Made by a program: the position numbers and the translations under genes
Source of the DNA: Lachnospiraceae bacterium
Lineage (GTDB): Bacteria; Bacillota; Clostridia; Lachnospirales; Lachnospiraceae
Direction: 5' to 3'
Assembly: GCA_015057525.1 (NCBI GenBank)
Contig: SVEE01000005.1
Location: forward strand, 93,510-157,509
Length of the DNA: 64,000 bases
Part shown: positions 31,898-41,535 of the stretch, one piece after another
How the letters are laid out: the number at the start of each line of letters is the position of its first letter
How positions within the stretch are numbered: the first letter of the stretch is position 1
Notes under the pieces: generated by a model
What the model was told of the DNA's origin: nothing
Databases searched by the model: none
Seen by the model: the letters and a program-made list of their open reading frames with translations, nothing else

Positions 31898-34800
31898 TTA
31901 TTTCAAATCTTCGCTTAGCAAATATTTCTTGCCAGCCTGACCCTTTGACTTTTCTCTTTCTTCACATTTAATCATGCCATCATCAATAGCCTTAATCATT
32001 CTATCAATGTTACCTGATTCCATAGCCATAAGAAGATTTCTGATAGTTCCATCAACTGACTCTTCTGCCTTAAATCCTCTCTGTGAAATATAACCCTTAG
32101 CAATAGCCAACATATCTGCATTAGAAAGATTTAAAACATCCAACTTGTGAGGGAACTTATCACTAACAGATTTAGCATTAGTCATCAATCTGTTTATGCT
32201 CTCCTTCTCACCTGTAAGTACTATTACAACGTCATTCTTTGCAACATCGGCAAGTGAAACTAATTCAGTCAATTTCTCAGGAGTTACAAGACCTGAATTT
32301 TCAATTACAAGACAACCACCTTTAAGCTTAACCATAGCATCCTCAAGCTTAACCTTGTTTAATGCCTGAGCTTTTATCTTAGCAATTGCCTTCGCCTTAC
32401 AAATACCCATGTCATAAAAACTTCTAGCAAAGTCTTCACCCATACTTGTGAGGCCAAATCCGTGCTCGCCAAGAAGTACTACATTTCTAGTACCCTGTGG
32501 AGCATTAGAAATCTTATTAAACATCTTGATAAGATTAGATGAAACAGATTCAACCTTTGTAAACTTCTCAAGATAATATGCAGCAAGTGGAAGTTTTCCG
32601 TTCTCTGCTGGCTTAGTTAAATCAATCTTGATATTCTCAGCATCTTTTGTTGCCTTAAGAGCGGCTTCTTCTGCTTTCTTAGCTGCAGCTACAGCACTCT
32701 TAGCATCAGCTACCTTCTTAGCTGCATTAGCAGCTAACTCGTTTATTTCTTCCTCAGCTTTCTTTCTTGCCACAGCAGATGTCTGTGCAACTAAAGCAAT
32801 ATTAGAAACCTTCTGAGCTGCCTCATCCGAAATCTTTCTAGCATCATCAGCCTTCTTCTTTGCGTCTTCCTCTGCCTTCTTAGCTTCGACTTCTGCATCA
32901 GACTTAATCTTAGCAATATCATCAGCAGCTTTCTTTTCTGCATCGGCAATAGCCTTCTTAATTTCTTCAACCTTACTTAAAGCAGCTTTTTCATCATTAT
33001 TTGCCGCATCATGAGCCTTAAGCGCTTCTTCTGCTTTCTTTTTTGAATCTGCCGCCTGCTTATCTGCATCAACTACAGCAGCCTTCTTAGTCTCAAGGTT
33101 ACTCTTTGCCTGAGCACTTTCGGACTCTGACTTCTTAGTGAATTCTTCAACCTGCACATGAGCATCATTCACTTTCTGTTTAGCAGATTTCTCAGCGTTT
33201 TCAGCCTCTTCTAATGCTTTCTTTGCTTCAGCAACCTTTCTAGTAGCCTCATCAGCAAGCTTCTTAGCCTCTTCCTCGGCCTTCTTCTTTACATCAAGCT
33301 CAGCCTTTGCTTTAGACTCTATCTCTTCTATTTTCTTTGTAGCTTCTTCTACTTCTTTCTTAGCAACCTGTGCCTTATTAGTAGCTTCATCAGCAAGTTT
33401 CTTAGCTGCATCATGCTCCTTCATAGCATCTTCAGCTTTCTTATGAGCCTCATCTGCAGTCCTCTTAGCTGACTCTTCTTCCTTCTTCTTTGCATCAATA
33501 GTTACCTTGCTTGAAGTCTCTATTTCTGCAACCTTCTTATTAGCATTTTCAGTTACCTTAGATGCTGCTTCTTTAACTTCTCTCTCTGCTTCCTCTAATG
33601 CTTTCAATGCCGCATCAGCTGTAGCTTTTAACTTACCTTCTTCTTCCGATGCCTTTTTAGCATCATCCAAAGCTTTCTGCTTGTCATCTTCTATACGCTT
33701 AGCAATTTCTCTTTCAGCCTTTTCTGCCTCTTCGAGCTGTAATGTCGCTTCCTGAGTCTTCTTTTTAGCTTCATTGAGAACTTTTTCAGCTTCTTGCTTA
33801 GCCTTACTTCTAGCTTCTTCTTCAGCTTTCTTTCTGCTTTCTTCAGCAGCCTTAACTCTCTCCTCTTCGAGAGCTTTACGCTTAGCTTCTTCTTCAGCCT
33901 TACGTATTTCAGCTTCTTCAGCCTTCTTCTTAGCCGCTTCTTCGTGTCTTGCCTTAGCCTGAGCTTCTGCAATTCTTCTCTGCTGTTCGTCCGCACGACG
34001 TTCAGCCTCTTTTAATTTATTTCTCTGAGCCTCAGCCTTTTTCATAGCCTCTTCAGCAGCAGCTTTCTTCTTTGCAGCCTCTGCTTCAGCGGCCTTCTTG
34101 CGAGCCTCATCTATGGCAGCCTTTTTCTTAGCTTCCTCTTCAACAGCTTTCTTAGTAGGATCTACCTTGACAGTCTTTTCAGGTTCAGTCTTTTTATCTC
34201 CCGAATCATCAAAATTAGCAAGCTTAGAAATTTCTGCACCTAACGAATCTTCATCATCATCGCCCATGTCATACATGCTCTTAACATCATTTGTAGGAGT
34301 TGTTCTATTTGGTACGATACTTATTATATCATCAGAATTCTTGTCCTTAGCAACTGACTTCTCTGTCTCTTGCCAAGCAACACTATCTGAAATAATTGTT
34401 GTGTCTCCATCTTTTGAGAAAGTAACATCATCAGTTTCCTTTTCTTCTCCACCGATAATCTTAACATCTCCACTTCCACCAACAATCTTTGTAGGCTGGA
34501 GTTTTGCCTTCTCCTCATTAATTCTATTATCAGGTTTAGTTGTAGTCTTAAGACTAATTTTTGATTCAGGTTTTTTCTCTTCCTGTTTAGGAGCTTCAGA
34601 TTTAACTGTTTCTGGTTTTTTAACATCCTTCTTATCAGTCTCAGATGTAGAACTATTATCTACCTTAAGATTTAAACCTAATCCAGACTTCTTATCTGAT
34701 GAACCTGAAAGCCCACCTGTTCCACCAAGACCACCAAGGCCTGATGTACTACCTAATCCACCACCAGTAGGTTTATCTAAAGACTTACCAGACTTATCTG

Positions 34801-35224
34801 CCTGTATACCAACACTCATTCCAAGACTTTCTGAAGTAGACTTGCTCTCTTCCTTTTTATCAGTCTTCTTTGCAGTATCAGACTTAGCAGCCTCTGTCTT
34901 TTTGGTCTCTTCAACTTTTGGAGTTTCTGTCTTAGGTTCTTCAGCTTTAGCCTCTTCCTTAACAGGTGTTTCCTCAAATTCGATACCCAACTCAGCAGCT
35001 TGTTTGCGTCGTTTTTTCTCTTCAATCTTTGCTAAGTCATCTGCTGATAAAGTTTTATATTTAGGTTTTTCTCCATCAGCGGAAGATGTCTTAGTAGATT
35101 TGCTTCCCCCAGCTAGCTGTGCAGCTTCTTGCTCTTTTTTTAACTGTGCAGCTTTAGCGGCTTTTTCTTTTTCAACTTGTGCTCTAACGGCAGCAATCAA
35201 TGCTTCTCTTTGATCAATAGCCAC
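31898..35224 (-). CDS. Large Ala/Lys/Glu-rich coiled-coil protein with C-terminal degenerate AAA+-like domain
   Basis: 1108 aa; long (A/K/E)n heptad-like core; C-terminus VVLLGEHGFGLTSMGEDFARSFYDMGI (Walker A-like without Lys), GGCLVIENSG (Walker B-like), VIVLTGEKESINRLM; GGAGG RBS before GTG start. Confidence 0.8.
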   Translation of the reverse strand: MAIDQREALIAAVRAQVEKEKAAKAAQLKKEQEAAQLAGGSKSTKTSSADGEKPKYKTLSADDLAKIEEKKRRKQAAELGIEFEETPVKEEAKAEEPKTETPKVEETKKTEAAKSDTAKKTDKKEESKSTSESLGMSVGIQADKSGKSLDKPTGGGLGSTSGLGGLGGTGGLSGSSDKKSGLGLNLKVDNSSTSETDKKDVKKPETVKSEAPKQEEKKPESKISLKTTTKPDNRINEEKAKLQPTKIVGGSGDVKIIGGEEKETDDVTFSKDGDTTIISDSVAWQETEKSVAKDKNSDDIISIVPNRTTPTNDVKSMYDMGDDDEDSLGAEISKLANFDDSGDKKTEPEKTVKVDPTKKAVEEEAKKKAAIDEARKKAAEAEAAKKKAAAEEAMKKAEAQRNKLKEAERRADEQQRRIAEAQAKARHEEAAKKKAEEAEIRKAEEEAKRKALEEERVKAAEESRKKAEEEARSKAKQEAEKVLNEAKKKTQEATLQLEEAEKAEREIAKRIEDDKQKALDDAKKASEEEGKLKATADAALKALEEAEREVKEAASKVTENANKKVAEIETSSKVTIDAKKKEEESAKRTADEAHKKAEDAMKEHDAAKKLADEATNKAQVAKKEVEEATKKIEEIESKAKAELDVKKKAEEEAKKLADEATRKVAEAKKALEEAENAEKSAKQKVNDAHVQVEEFTKKSESESAQAKSNLETKKAAVVDADKQAADSKKKAEEALKAHDAANNDEKAALSKVEEIKKAIADAEKKAADDIAKIKSDAEVEAKKAEEDAKKKADDARKISDEAAQKVSNIALVAQTSAVARKKAEEEINELAANAAKKVADAKSAVAAAKKAEEAALKATKDAENIKIDLTKPAENGKLPLAAYYLEKFTKVESVSSNLIKMFNKISNAPQGTRNVVLLGEHGFGLTSMGEDFARSFYDMGICKAKAIAKIKAQALNKVKLEDAMVKLKGGCLVIENSGLVTPEKLTELVSLADVAKNDVVIVLTGEKESINRLMTNAKSVSDKFPHKLDVLNLSNADMLAIAKGYISQRGFKAEESVDGTIRNLLMAMESGNIDRMIKAIDDGMIKCEEREKSKGQAGKKYLLSEDLK

Positions 35225-35263
35225 TAGTTTTGCCTCCTTTCAGTAACACGATTTCGTCAAGAA

Positions 35264-38029
35264 TTATCTATATTCTTTCAACTTATTTAAGATATTTTTC
35301 TTAACAGAATCTATCTTCAAAGATGCTTTTAATTCATCTCGTGAAGGTCCTTCATATAATGTTTCATTGATTTGAGCATAACTTGTTGTGGTAGGTGCCA
35401 CACTTCCCAAATCAATACCAAGAGATGCCAGCAAAGCCTCTGCTTCTTTCAACATCTGCTCTTCTTTTTTGTTATTTTCTTGTATCTTATCCTTAGCCTC
35501 TGTCATAATCTCATTGAAATTATTTTCAACAGTTGTTATTTCCTTGTTGTAATTAGGGAACAAGGATGACTTAAATACAGGAAAATCTATTTTTTTCTTA
35601 GGAATCTCAAACTTAGGAATCTCTTCTATCTGTTCTTCCTGTTCTTCCTGTTCTTCCTGTTTTTCATATTCCTTGGTTTCTATTTCATGCTCCTTGGCAT
35701 AAGTTACCTCAACATAAGACTCTTCTTCATGAGATTCATCTTCATATGTCTCTTCTACAGATGATTCATCTTCGTAAGACTCCTCTTCTACAGTTTCTTC
35801 AACATATGTTTCTTCTTCAACAAAAACTTCTTCCTCGACAGCAGTTTCTTCTTCCTCTACTTCCTCGTAAGTTTCTGTTTCTATCTCTTCTTCCTCTGCA
35901 TAAGATTCTTCTTCATAAGACTCTTCTTCATAAGACTCTTCTTCATGAGATTCATCTTCATATGTCTCTTCTACAGATGATTCTTCCACATAAGACTCTT
36001 CTTCCACAGTTCCTTCAACATATGTTTCCTCTTCGACATATGTTTCCTCTTCAACATATGCTTCTTCAACAAAAACTTCTTCCTCGACAGCAGTTTCTTC
36101 TTTCTCTACTTCCTCGTAAGTTTCTGTTTCTATCTCTGCTTCCTCTGCATAAGACTCTTCTTCATGAGATTCATCCTCATACGATTCAGACATTTTTCCA
36201 AATTCATCTTCCGGTTCGGCAGAGAAATCATCTACGTCAAACTCATCATCATTTTCCGCAAGCTCAGCTTCCTCAATTTGATATTCTGATTCTTCTATCT
36301 CTTCTGACTCATCCTCATCCAATTTGAATTCATAATCATCATCAGTTGAATCATCATAATCCTCTTGAGCCATGACACCAAACTCACTATCATCATCAGA
36401 AGAAAAATCATCTACCTCAAATTCATCTTCTTCATCTTCAGCAAAAATTGCTTCTTCAAAAACAACTTCTTCCTTAGCTTTAGGAGGTGCAACAAATGTT
36501 TCTTTTAATCCATCTATGGTTTCCGCTTCAGCTTCAAAGCCGTCATCATCGTAATCTACAAATATGGCAGAATTCATATTAGATTTATTATTTTTAGCTG
36601 TGTCATAAGAAAAATCGGTTGTTACTTGATTTTCTTCATCAACATTATTCAAATCTTCTTCCGTTGTTGCATCAGTGAGTTCAAACAGTTCTTTGTTATA
36701 TCTATCTTCCGGCTCTTCTTCACTATCAGATTCATTATCTTTAGATTCTTCATCTGACTGCTTGTCATCGTTGTCTTTTGATATTTCAACAACTTCTTCA
36801 ACTAAATCATTATTTGATGTCACACTGTTTTCAGCACCTGAAATTTCTTCTATTTCATCTTCAGATACCAGTTCTTCCTCAGATTTACTATTATCACTAA
36901 GCGATGATTCACCTTCATTTTCAAACTCAACATCCGAATCTTTTCTCTTCTTTTGGAACACTTTTTTAAAGAATCCCATTTTTGTTTTTTGAGACTCCTC
37001 AACAGATTCATCCTCAAGTTTAACTTCATCTTGAGAATCAGAACTTGATGCATTATTTCCTTCTAATACATTATCAAAATAAAGATTCTCCTTACTAGAT
37101 TCATCATCTGCAGTCTCAGCAACTTCCTCACTTGTTGACTCATTCTTATCCGAAATATTTTCAGTAATTGAGTCACTATCCTCTGACGTACTATCTTCAT
37201 CCGCCTTTTGGGCTTCTTCTTTAGCCTTCTTTTTTTCAATTTTTTCTTGTTCTTTCAAGAATTTTTTAAGTTTTCTCTTAGAACCTATTTCTGCTTCCTC
37301 ATTATCATCAACCATAATAGTTATTTCTGCTTCTTTAGGATGAATTCTTAATTCATCTGCTTCAAGCAGCTTTTGTTCTACAAGTCTAAGTTCTTCTTGC
37401 TCAGGATTATCATCACTTTCTTGTTCGGAAGCATACACATAGAAAAGCTCATTAATATCTAATTTATTATCTTCAATATCAGCTATACGATTTAAATTAT
37501 CTATATTCTTAAAGGTAGCTGCATACTCACGAGCCAAAGACTCAGCATCCTCATCCTTACCCATAACCTTATATAATAGATAAAGTTCAAAGCTCCAATC
37601 ATAATCTTGACTTTGAACATACCTCGGATACAAATACTCCTCTAATACGTTGCTATCTACCTTGTTAGCTTTATCGTATATATACTTTAGCTGTACTGTC
37701 TCTTCGTTATACTCATCAGCGTCAAACATATATATATCGTAATATGTTTTAGCCAAATCAAAATAACCAACTCTTAAATACAAATCAACAAGAGAATACA
37801 TTACTCGCTTTGCTTCTGGCGCAATTTTATGCGCCATAAGCAAAATTTCTCTCGCATCTATATATCTGCCTGTTTTTATATATACATCTCCACATAATCT
37901 TAAAAACTGAGGATTAAGAGACTTGGATAAATCCTGGCTGTCAATTATATCTAATGCAAGGCTGTATTCTCTTGAATTAGCCAATTCTTTAATTTTATTT
38001 ACACTGGACATGCTAAGACCTGAGCCCAT
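35264..38029 (-). CDS. TPR-containing protein with long hyperacidic Glu/Tyr/Val repeat region
   Basis: N-terminal TPR-like helices (YSLALDIIDSQDLSKSLNPQFLRLCGDVYIKTGRYIDAREILLMAHKIAPEAKRVMYSLVDLYLRVGYFDLAKTYYDIYM), then Glu/Asp-rich repeats, basic C-terminus; start refined from ORF 35264..38047. Confidence 0.75.
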   Translation of the reverse strand: MGSGLSMSSVNKIKELANSREYSLALDIIDSQDLSKSLNPQFLRLCGDVYIKTGRYIDAREILLMAHKIAPEAKRVMYSLVDLYLRVGYFDLAKTYYDIYMFDADEYNEETVQLKYIYDKANKVDSNVLEEYLYPRYVQSQDYDWSFELYLLYKVMGKDEDAESLAREYAATFKNIDNLNRIADIEDNKLDINELFYVYASEQESDDNPEQEELRLVEQKLLEADELRIHPKEAEITIMVDDNEEAEIGSKRKLKKFLKEQEKIEKKKAKEEAQKADEDSTSEDSDSITENISDKNESTSEEVAETADDESSKENLYFDNVLEGNNASSSDSQDEVKLEDESVEESQKTKMGFFKKVFQKKRKDSDVEFENEGESSLSDNSKSEEELVSEDEIEEISGAENSVTSNNDLVEEVVEISKDNDDKQSDEESKDNESDSEEEPEDRYNKELFELTDATTEEDLNNVDEENQVTTDFSYDTAKNNKSNMNSAIFVDYDDDGFEAEAETIDGLKETFVAPPKAKEEVVFEEAIFAEDEEDEFEVDDFSSDDDSEFGVMAQEDYDDSTDDDYEFKLDEDESEEIEESEYQIEEAELAENDDEFDVDDFSAEPEDEFGKMSESYEDESHEEESYAEEAEIETETYEEVEKEETAVEEEVFVEEAYVEEETYVEEETYVEGTVEEESYVEESSVEETYEDESHEEESYEEESYEEESYAEEEEIETETYEEVEEEETAVEEEVFVEEETYVEETVEEESYEDESSVEETYEDESHEEESYVEVTYAKEHEIETKEYEKQEEQEEQEEQIEEIPKFEIPKKKIDFPVFKSSLFPNYNKEITTVENNFNEIMTEAKDKIQENNKKEEQMLKEAEALLASLGIDLGSVAPTTTSYAQINETLYEGPSRDELKASLKIDSVKKNILNKLKEYR
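35721..36160 (-). repeat. In-gene tandem DNA repeats encoding EE(E)SY/EEVFVEE/ETYVEE motifs
   Basis: The segment tcttcttcatgagattcatcttcatatgtctcttctacagatgattc occurs at 35721 and 35938, with long near-identical continuations (tttcttcttcaacaaaaacttcttcctcgacagcagtttcttc). Confidence 0.75.
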
Positions 38030-38091
38030 ATCATTCACCTCAAACAAATCAATATTCTAAGTTTATCACACAGCTTGGTCTTTTACAATAA

Positions 38092-39189
38092 TTATTGTCC
38101 CTCAAATACTTTTTCAACCTTCTCAATAACTGTGTCTTTCATGTTACCTCTTGTCTTCTCATACTGTAAACCAGATTCCATAATCTCAAGAAGTTCCATT
38201 CTATACTGATTATCAATATCCTTAATGTATTCCATAAGAACATCTTTAATCTCGATAACATATTCCTTAGTCTGCATCTTAGCAAGCATCTCATCAGGAT
38301 TAAACTTAGATGTACTCTTCATATCTTCCTGCTTACGAGCACAAACCATACATTCCTCTGAACCTGCTTCATTAACATATCCACAGTTACATGTCCAAAT
38401 CATACCATCTGTTCTGTACTTCTCTACAGCATCAATACCCCTGTTCTCCTTGAGAGCAGCAAGTCTATGTAACGGCATTGTAACATTAATAGGTAAATCA
38501 TTACATGCAAATACACCTCTACTTGTTACATACTTGGAAATTGTAACCTTAGAATCCTTAATAAGAAGAATATCCTTAGCTGGAAGCTTACAGTCTATGT
38601 CATTAGCTGTAATAAGAGTTACATTACCTCTTTCGAAAACAAAGTCTAAATTCTTAAGCAATAATTTTTCTTCATAGAGATTAGTTAATTCTACATCTGC
38701 TCTAACGGCCTTAATATCATCCATATTGTAATTGAAGAAGCTAGTTGAAATCTTAACTTCATTACCTACACCTGTCAAAGTTACCTTAACAGGTCTTGGA
38801 ACAAGTCTGTTGTAATAGTTACTAACATAAAGCTCTTTAGTTATAGTTTTAACAGTTTCTTCTTTTCTCTTCAATTTAACAGCTGTGCCTGACGCAACTG
38901 TACCAACTGAATTGTTAGCAAACTGTGTATAATTAAACTGAAGACCAATGACTGCATCCGCGCCACGCTTTGCTGCCATCTTCTTTAATTTTTCCATTGC
39001 AAGTTCATTAGCTTGCTCAAGCTTACCAGTAAGTTTTTCACTCTCTGCATCCGACATCTCAGTAACACCTGATGCTATTCCCTTAAAAATATTAGAAGCA
39101 AGGGCTGTCTGAGCATTTAAAAAGCCTAAATACTCAACAATCTCATATCCTTCAAAATTAAAACCCGACGTCAACATAATGTCTCCCAT
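38092..39189 (-). CDS. YbjQ/UPF0145-like domain protein with C-terminal RanBP-type zinc ribbon
   Basis: FNFEGYEIVEYLGFLNAQTALASN...KKMAAKRGADAVIGLQFNYTQF; WTCNCGYVNEAGSEECMVCARKQ; start at MGDIM from GGAGG spacing. Confidence 0.75.
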   Translation of the reverse strand: MGDIMLTSGFNFEGYEIVEYLGFLNAQTALASNIFKGIASGVTEMSDAESEKLTGKLEQANELAMEKLKKMAAKRGADAVIGLQFNYTQFANNSVGTVASGTAVKLKRKEETVKTITKELYVSNYYNRLVPRPVKVTLTGVGNEVKISTSFFNYNMDDIKAVRADVELTNLYEEKLLLKNLDFVFERGNVTLITANDIDCKLPAKDILLIKDSKVTISKYVTSRGVFACNDLPINVTMPLHRLAALKENRGIDAVEKYRTDGMIWTCNCGYVNEAGSEECMVCARKQEDMKSTSKFNPDEMLAKMQTKEYVIEIKDVLMEYIKDIDNQYRMELLEIMESGLQYEKTRGNMKDTVIEKVEKVFEGQ

Positions 39190-39320
39190 AATCAAAATCC
39201 TCCAATAATTTTATTTCGCAAAACAATAAACAAATTATACCATATTACTTCTATATTTTAAAGTGTTTTTGTATATTTTATTGTGTTTTTACAATCTTTT
39301 TTGTGCAATTTATCCCATGG

Positions 39321-39824
39321 TTAGTATTCCAATGGCGAAACATTCTCATATTTATAAAAGTAAAATTCCAAATCAAAATATGTATGTTCATCACTATCGG
39401 CAACAATTCTCCAATTATCCAACTTATCAAGGTTAGGAAAATAGGTATCCGCCTCATACTTATAATCTATTTTTGTTACATGGGCATATTTGCAATATGG
39501 CAAGAGCATTTCGTATACAGTTCCTCCGCCAATAACAAAAATCGTTTTATCTTTGTAATCCTTTAATGTTTCTAATAGTTCTTCCTTTGAATGAACTACA
39601 ACTGCACCTTTAACCTTATAATCCTTATTAGTAGATAAAATAATATTATCTCTTCCCGCAAGTGGCAATCCGTTAGGAAAACCCGCAAGAGTTTTTCTTC
39701 CAAGAATAACTACATTCCCCATGGTTGTCTGTCTGAAAAATTTATGGTCCTCAGGAATGGATACAAGCAAATCACCTTTGTTACCTATTGCCCAATTACT
39801 ATCAACCGCTACTATTAATTCCAT
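39321..39824 (-). CDS. folA: Dihydrofolate reductase
   Basis: 167 aa; MELIVAVDSNWAIGNKGDLLVSIPEDHKFFRQTTMGNVVILGRKTLAGFPNGLPLAGR, IFVIGGGTVYEMLLP. Confidence 0.95.
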   Translation of the reverse strand: MELIVAVDSNWAIGNKGDLLVSIPEDHKFFRQTTMGNVVILGRKTLAGFPNGLPLAGRDNIILSTNKDYKVKGAVVVHSKEELLETLKDYKDKTIFVIGGGTVYEMLLPYCKYAHVTKIDYKYEADTYFPNLDKLDNWRIVADSDEHTYFDLEFYFYKYENVSPLEY

Positions 39825-39838
39825 ATTTTTTCTCCTCT

Positions 39839-40669
39839 TTACACCGCTATTGGTATATTATTAATCTGTGGTCCAGTTTCATAATCCTCAATTTTAAAAT
39901 CGTCCAACGTAAACTCGTAAAAATCTTTAATCTCTGGATTCATCCAAAACTTTGGTGCCGGATAAGTAGGTCTCTCTATCAATTCTTTAACAATTGGAAT
40001 ATGTCTATCATAAATATGTGCATCTGCTATAACATGAACCAGTTCACCCGGTTTAAAACCTGTAACCTGTGCAAGCATATGAACCAAAACTGCATATTGC
40101 ACAACATTCCAGTTGTTAGCCGCAAGAACATCTTGAGAACGCTGATTCAAAATCGCATTAAGTCTGTCCCCTGTTACGTTGAAAGTTACACTGTAGGCAC
40201 AAGGATACAAATTCATCTCTGACAAATCCTGATGTACATAAATATTGGTCATTATTCTTCTACTATAGGGATTATTTTTCAAATCATAGATTACCCTGTC
40301 AACCTGATCCATCATTCCTTCTTTATACTTATGCTTAACACCTAGCTGATAACCATAAGCTTTACCGATAGACCCCTCTTCATCAGCCCAAGCATCCCAT
40401 ATATGGCTCTTAAGTTCATTGACATTGTTAGACTTTTTCTGCCAAATCCATAACATTTCATCAATGGCAGACTTAACATAAGTTTTTCTCAATGTTATAG
40501 CCGGAAATTCCTTAGAAAGGTCATATCTATTTACAACACCAAAACGTTTGAGAGTATACGCATACGTACCATCCTCCCACTTTGGTCTAACTTTTTCTCC
40601 CTCTGTACTGAACCCATTATAAATAATATCTTTACACATACTTATAAATAATTCATCAGCTTTGCTCAT
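39839..40669 (-). CDS. thyA: Thymidylate synthase
   Basis: 276 aa; YPCAYSVTFNVTGDRLNAILNQRSQDVLAANNWNVVQYAVLVHMLAQVTGFKPGELVHVIADAHIYDRH. Confidence 0.93.
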   Translation of the reverse strand: MSKADELFISMCKDIIYNGFSTEGEKVRPKWEDGTYAYTLKRFGVVNRYDLSKEFPAITLRKTYVKSAIDEMLWIWQKKSNNVNELKSHIWDAWADEEGSIGKAYGYQLGVKHKYKEGMMDQVDRVIYDLKNNPYSRRIMTNIYVHQDLSEMNLYPCAYSVTFNVTGDRLNAILNQRSQDVLAANNWNVVQYAVLVHMLAQVTGFKPGELVHVIADAHIYDRHIPIVKELIERPTYPAPKFWMNPEIKDFYEFTLDDFKIEDYETGPQINNIPIAV

Positions 40670-40756
40670 TTTTTATCTCCTTTCACAAATAAAAAATAAA
40701 AATAAATTGAAATAATAAAAAAATATGTTAATATGAACATATGGAGGTGAATCCGT

Positions 40757-41113
40757 ATGAATCATAAGGAATTCGGGCCTCGTCTAAAAAAGATTCGTCG
40801 TTCTCACAATCTTACCCAAGAGCAAATATCACGACAACTTAATATTTCTAGACAAGCCTATAGCAACTATGAACAAGGAAGGTGCTACCCTTCACCAGAT
40901 ATTCTAGCGTCACTATCAATAATTCTTAACACAAATCTTTTTATTTTATTTTTTCAAGATGCTTTCGACAAACATATCCCAAAAGCATGTAACTACAATT
41001 TGACAGATGTGGAATCTGATTCTTTGATTTATCTTTATTCAAAATTATCTATCCAAAAGCGAACAGACCTACTCTCACATCTGTATGAAGCAAACGAAAG
41101 AGAGGTTCACTAA
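40757..41113 (+). CDS. XRE-family HTH transcriptional regulator
   Basis: 118 aa; FGPRLKKIRRSHNLTQEQISRQLNISRQAYSNYEQGRCYPSPDILASLS. Confidence 0.9.
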   Translation: MNHKEFGPRLKKIRRSHNLTQEQISRQLNISRQAYSNYEQGRCYPSPDILASLSIILNTNLFILFFQDAFDKHIPKACNYNLTDVESDSLIYLYSKLSIQKRTDLLSHLYEANEREVH

Positions 41114-41535
41114 TGTACAGCTATACCCTACCAGAAATATTAAAAGAAAAAAGGAACGCGCTCGGTTACACTCAGTCAGAAACTGCTGATTTACTCTTCA
41201 TTACACGTTCCACTTATAATCATTACGAAAAAGGAGAGCGAACTCCACCTGTAGAAGTACTCGTACGAATAGCTCAACTATATAAAATGAATCCCCTAGA
41301 TTTTATCGCTCCACTAATACCACCCGAATATCTTGTAGACATATATCTTCCTCTACAGAACTTACATTACGGATATTCAAATATCCAACAAAAAAACAAG
41401 CTCCTTGTTACTACATTCAATTCCTTAGATATACAAGAACAAAATCTAATCATTAACTTAATGCAATCTCTATCCAAAAATAAAATTTATGCGGAAACAT
41501 CTACATTATTACCCTTAAAAAATCCAGATTCATAA
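41113..41535 (+). CDS. XRE-family HTH transcriptional regulator (second, overlapping TAATG)
   Basis: 140 aa; LPEILKEKRNALGYTQSETADLLFITRSTYNHYEKGERTPPVEVLVRIAQLY. Confidence 0.9.
   Translation: MYSYTLPEILKEKRNALGYTQSETADLLFITRSTYNHYEKGERTPPVEVLVRIAQLYKMNPLDFIAPLIPPEYLVDIYLPLQNLHYGYSNIQQKNKLLVTTFNSLDIQEQNLIINLMQSLSKNKIYAETSTLLPLKNPDS

Noticed and set aside
34098-35213. 371-aa plus-strand ORF antisense to the coiled-coil gene
   Set aside because: Ser/Leu/Phe-rich composition is the expected antisense reading of a biased Ala/Lys/Glu coding region; no RBS or domain.
35721-36160. CRISPR-like repetitive pattern
   Set aside because: Repeats are in frame, of variable unit length, and code for acidic peptides; no regular repeat-spacer spacing and no cas genes.
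35746-36327. 193-aa plus-strand Leu/His/Pro-rich ORF
   Set aside because: Antisense translation of the Glu-rich repeats in the TPR protein gene.
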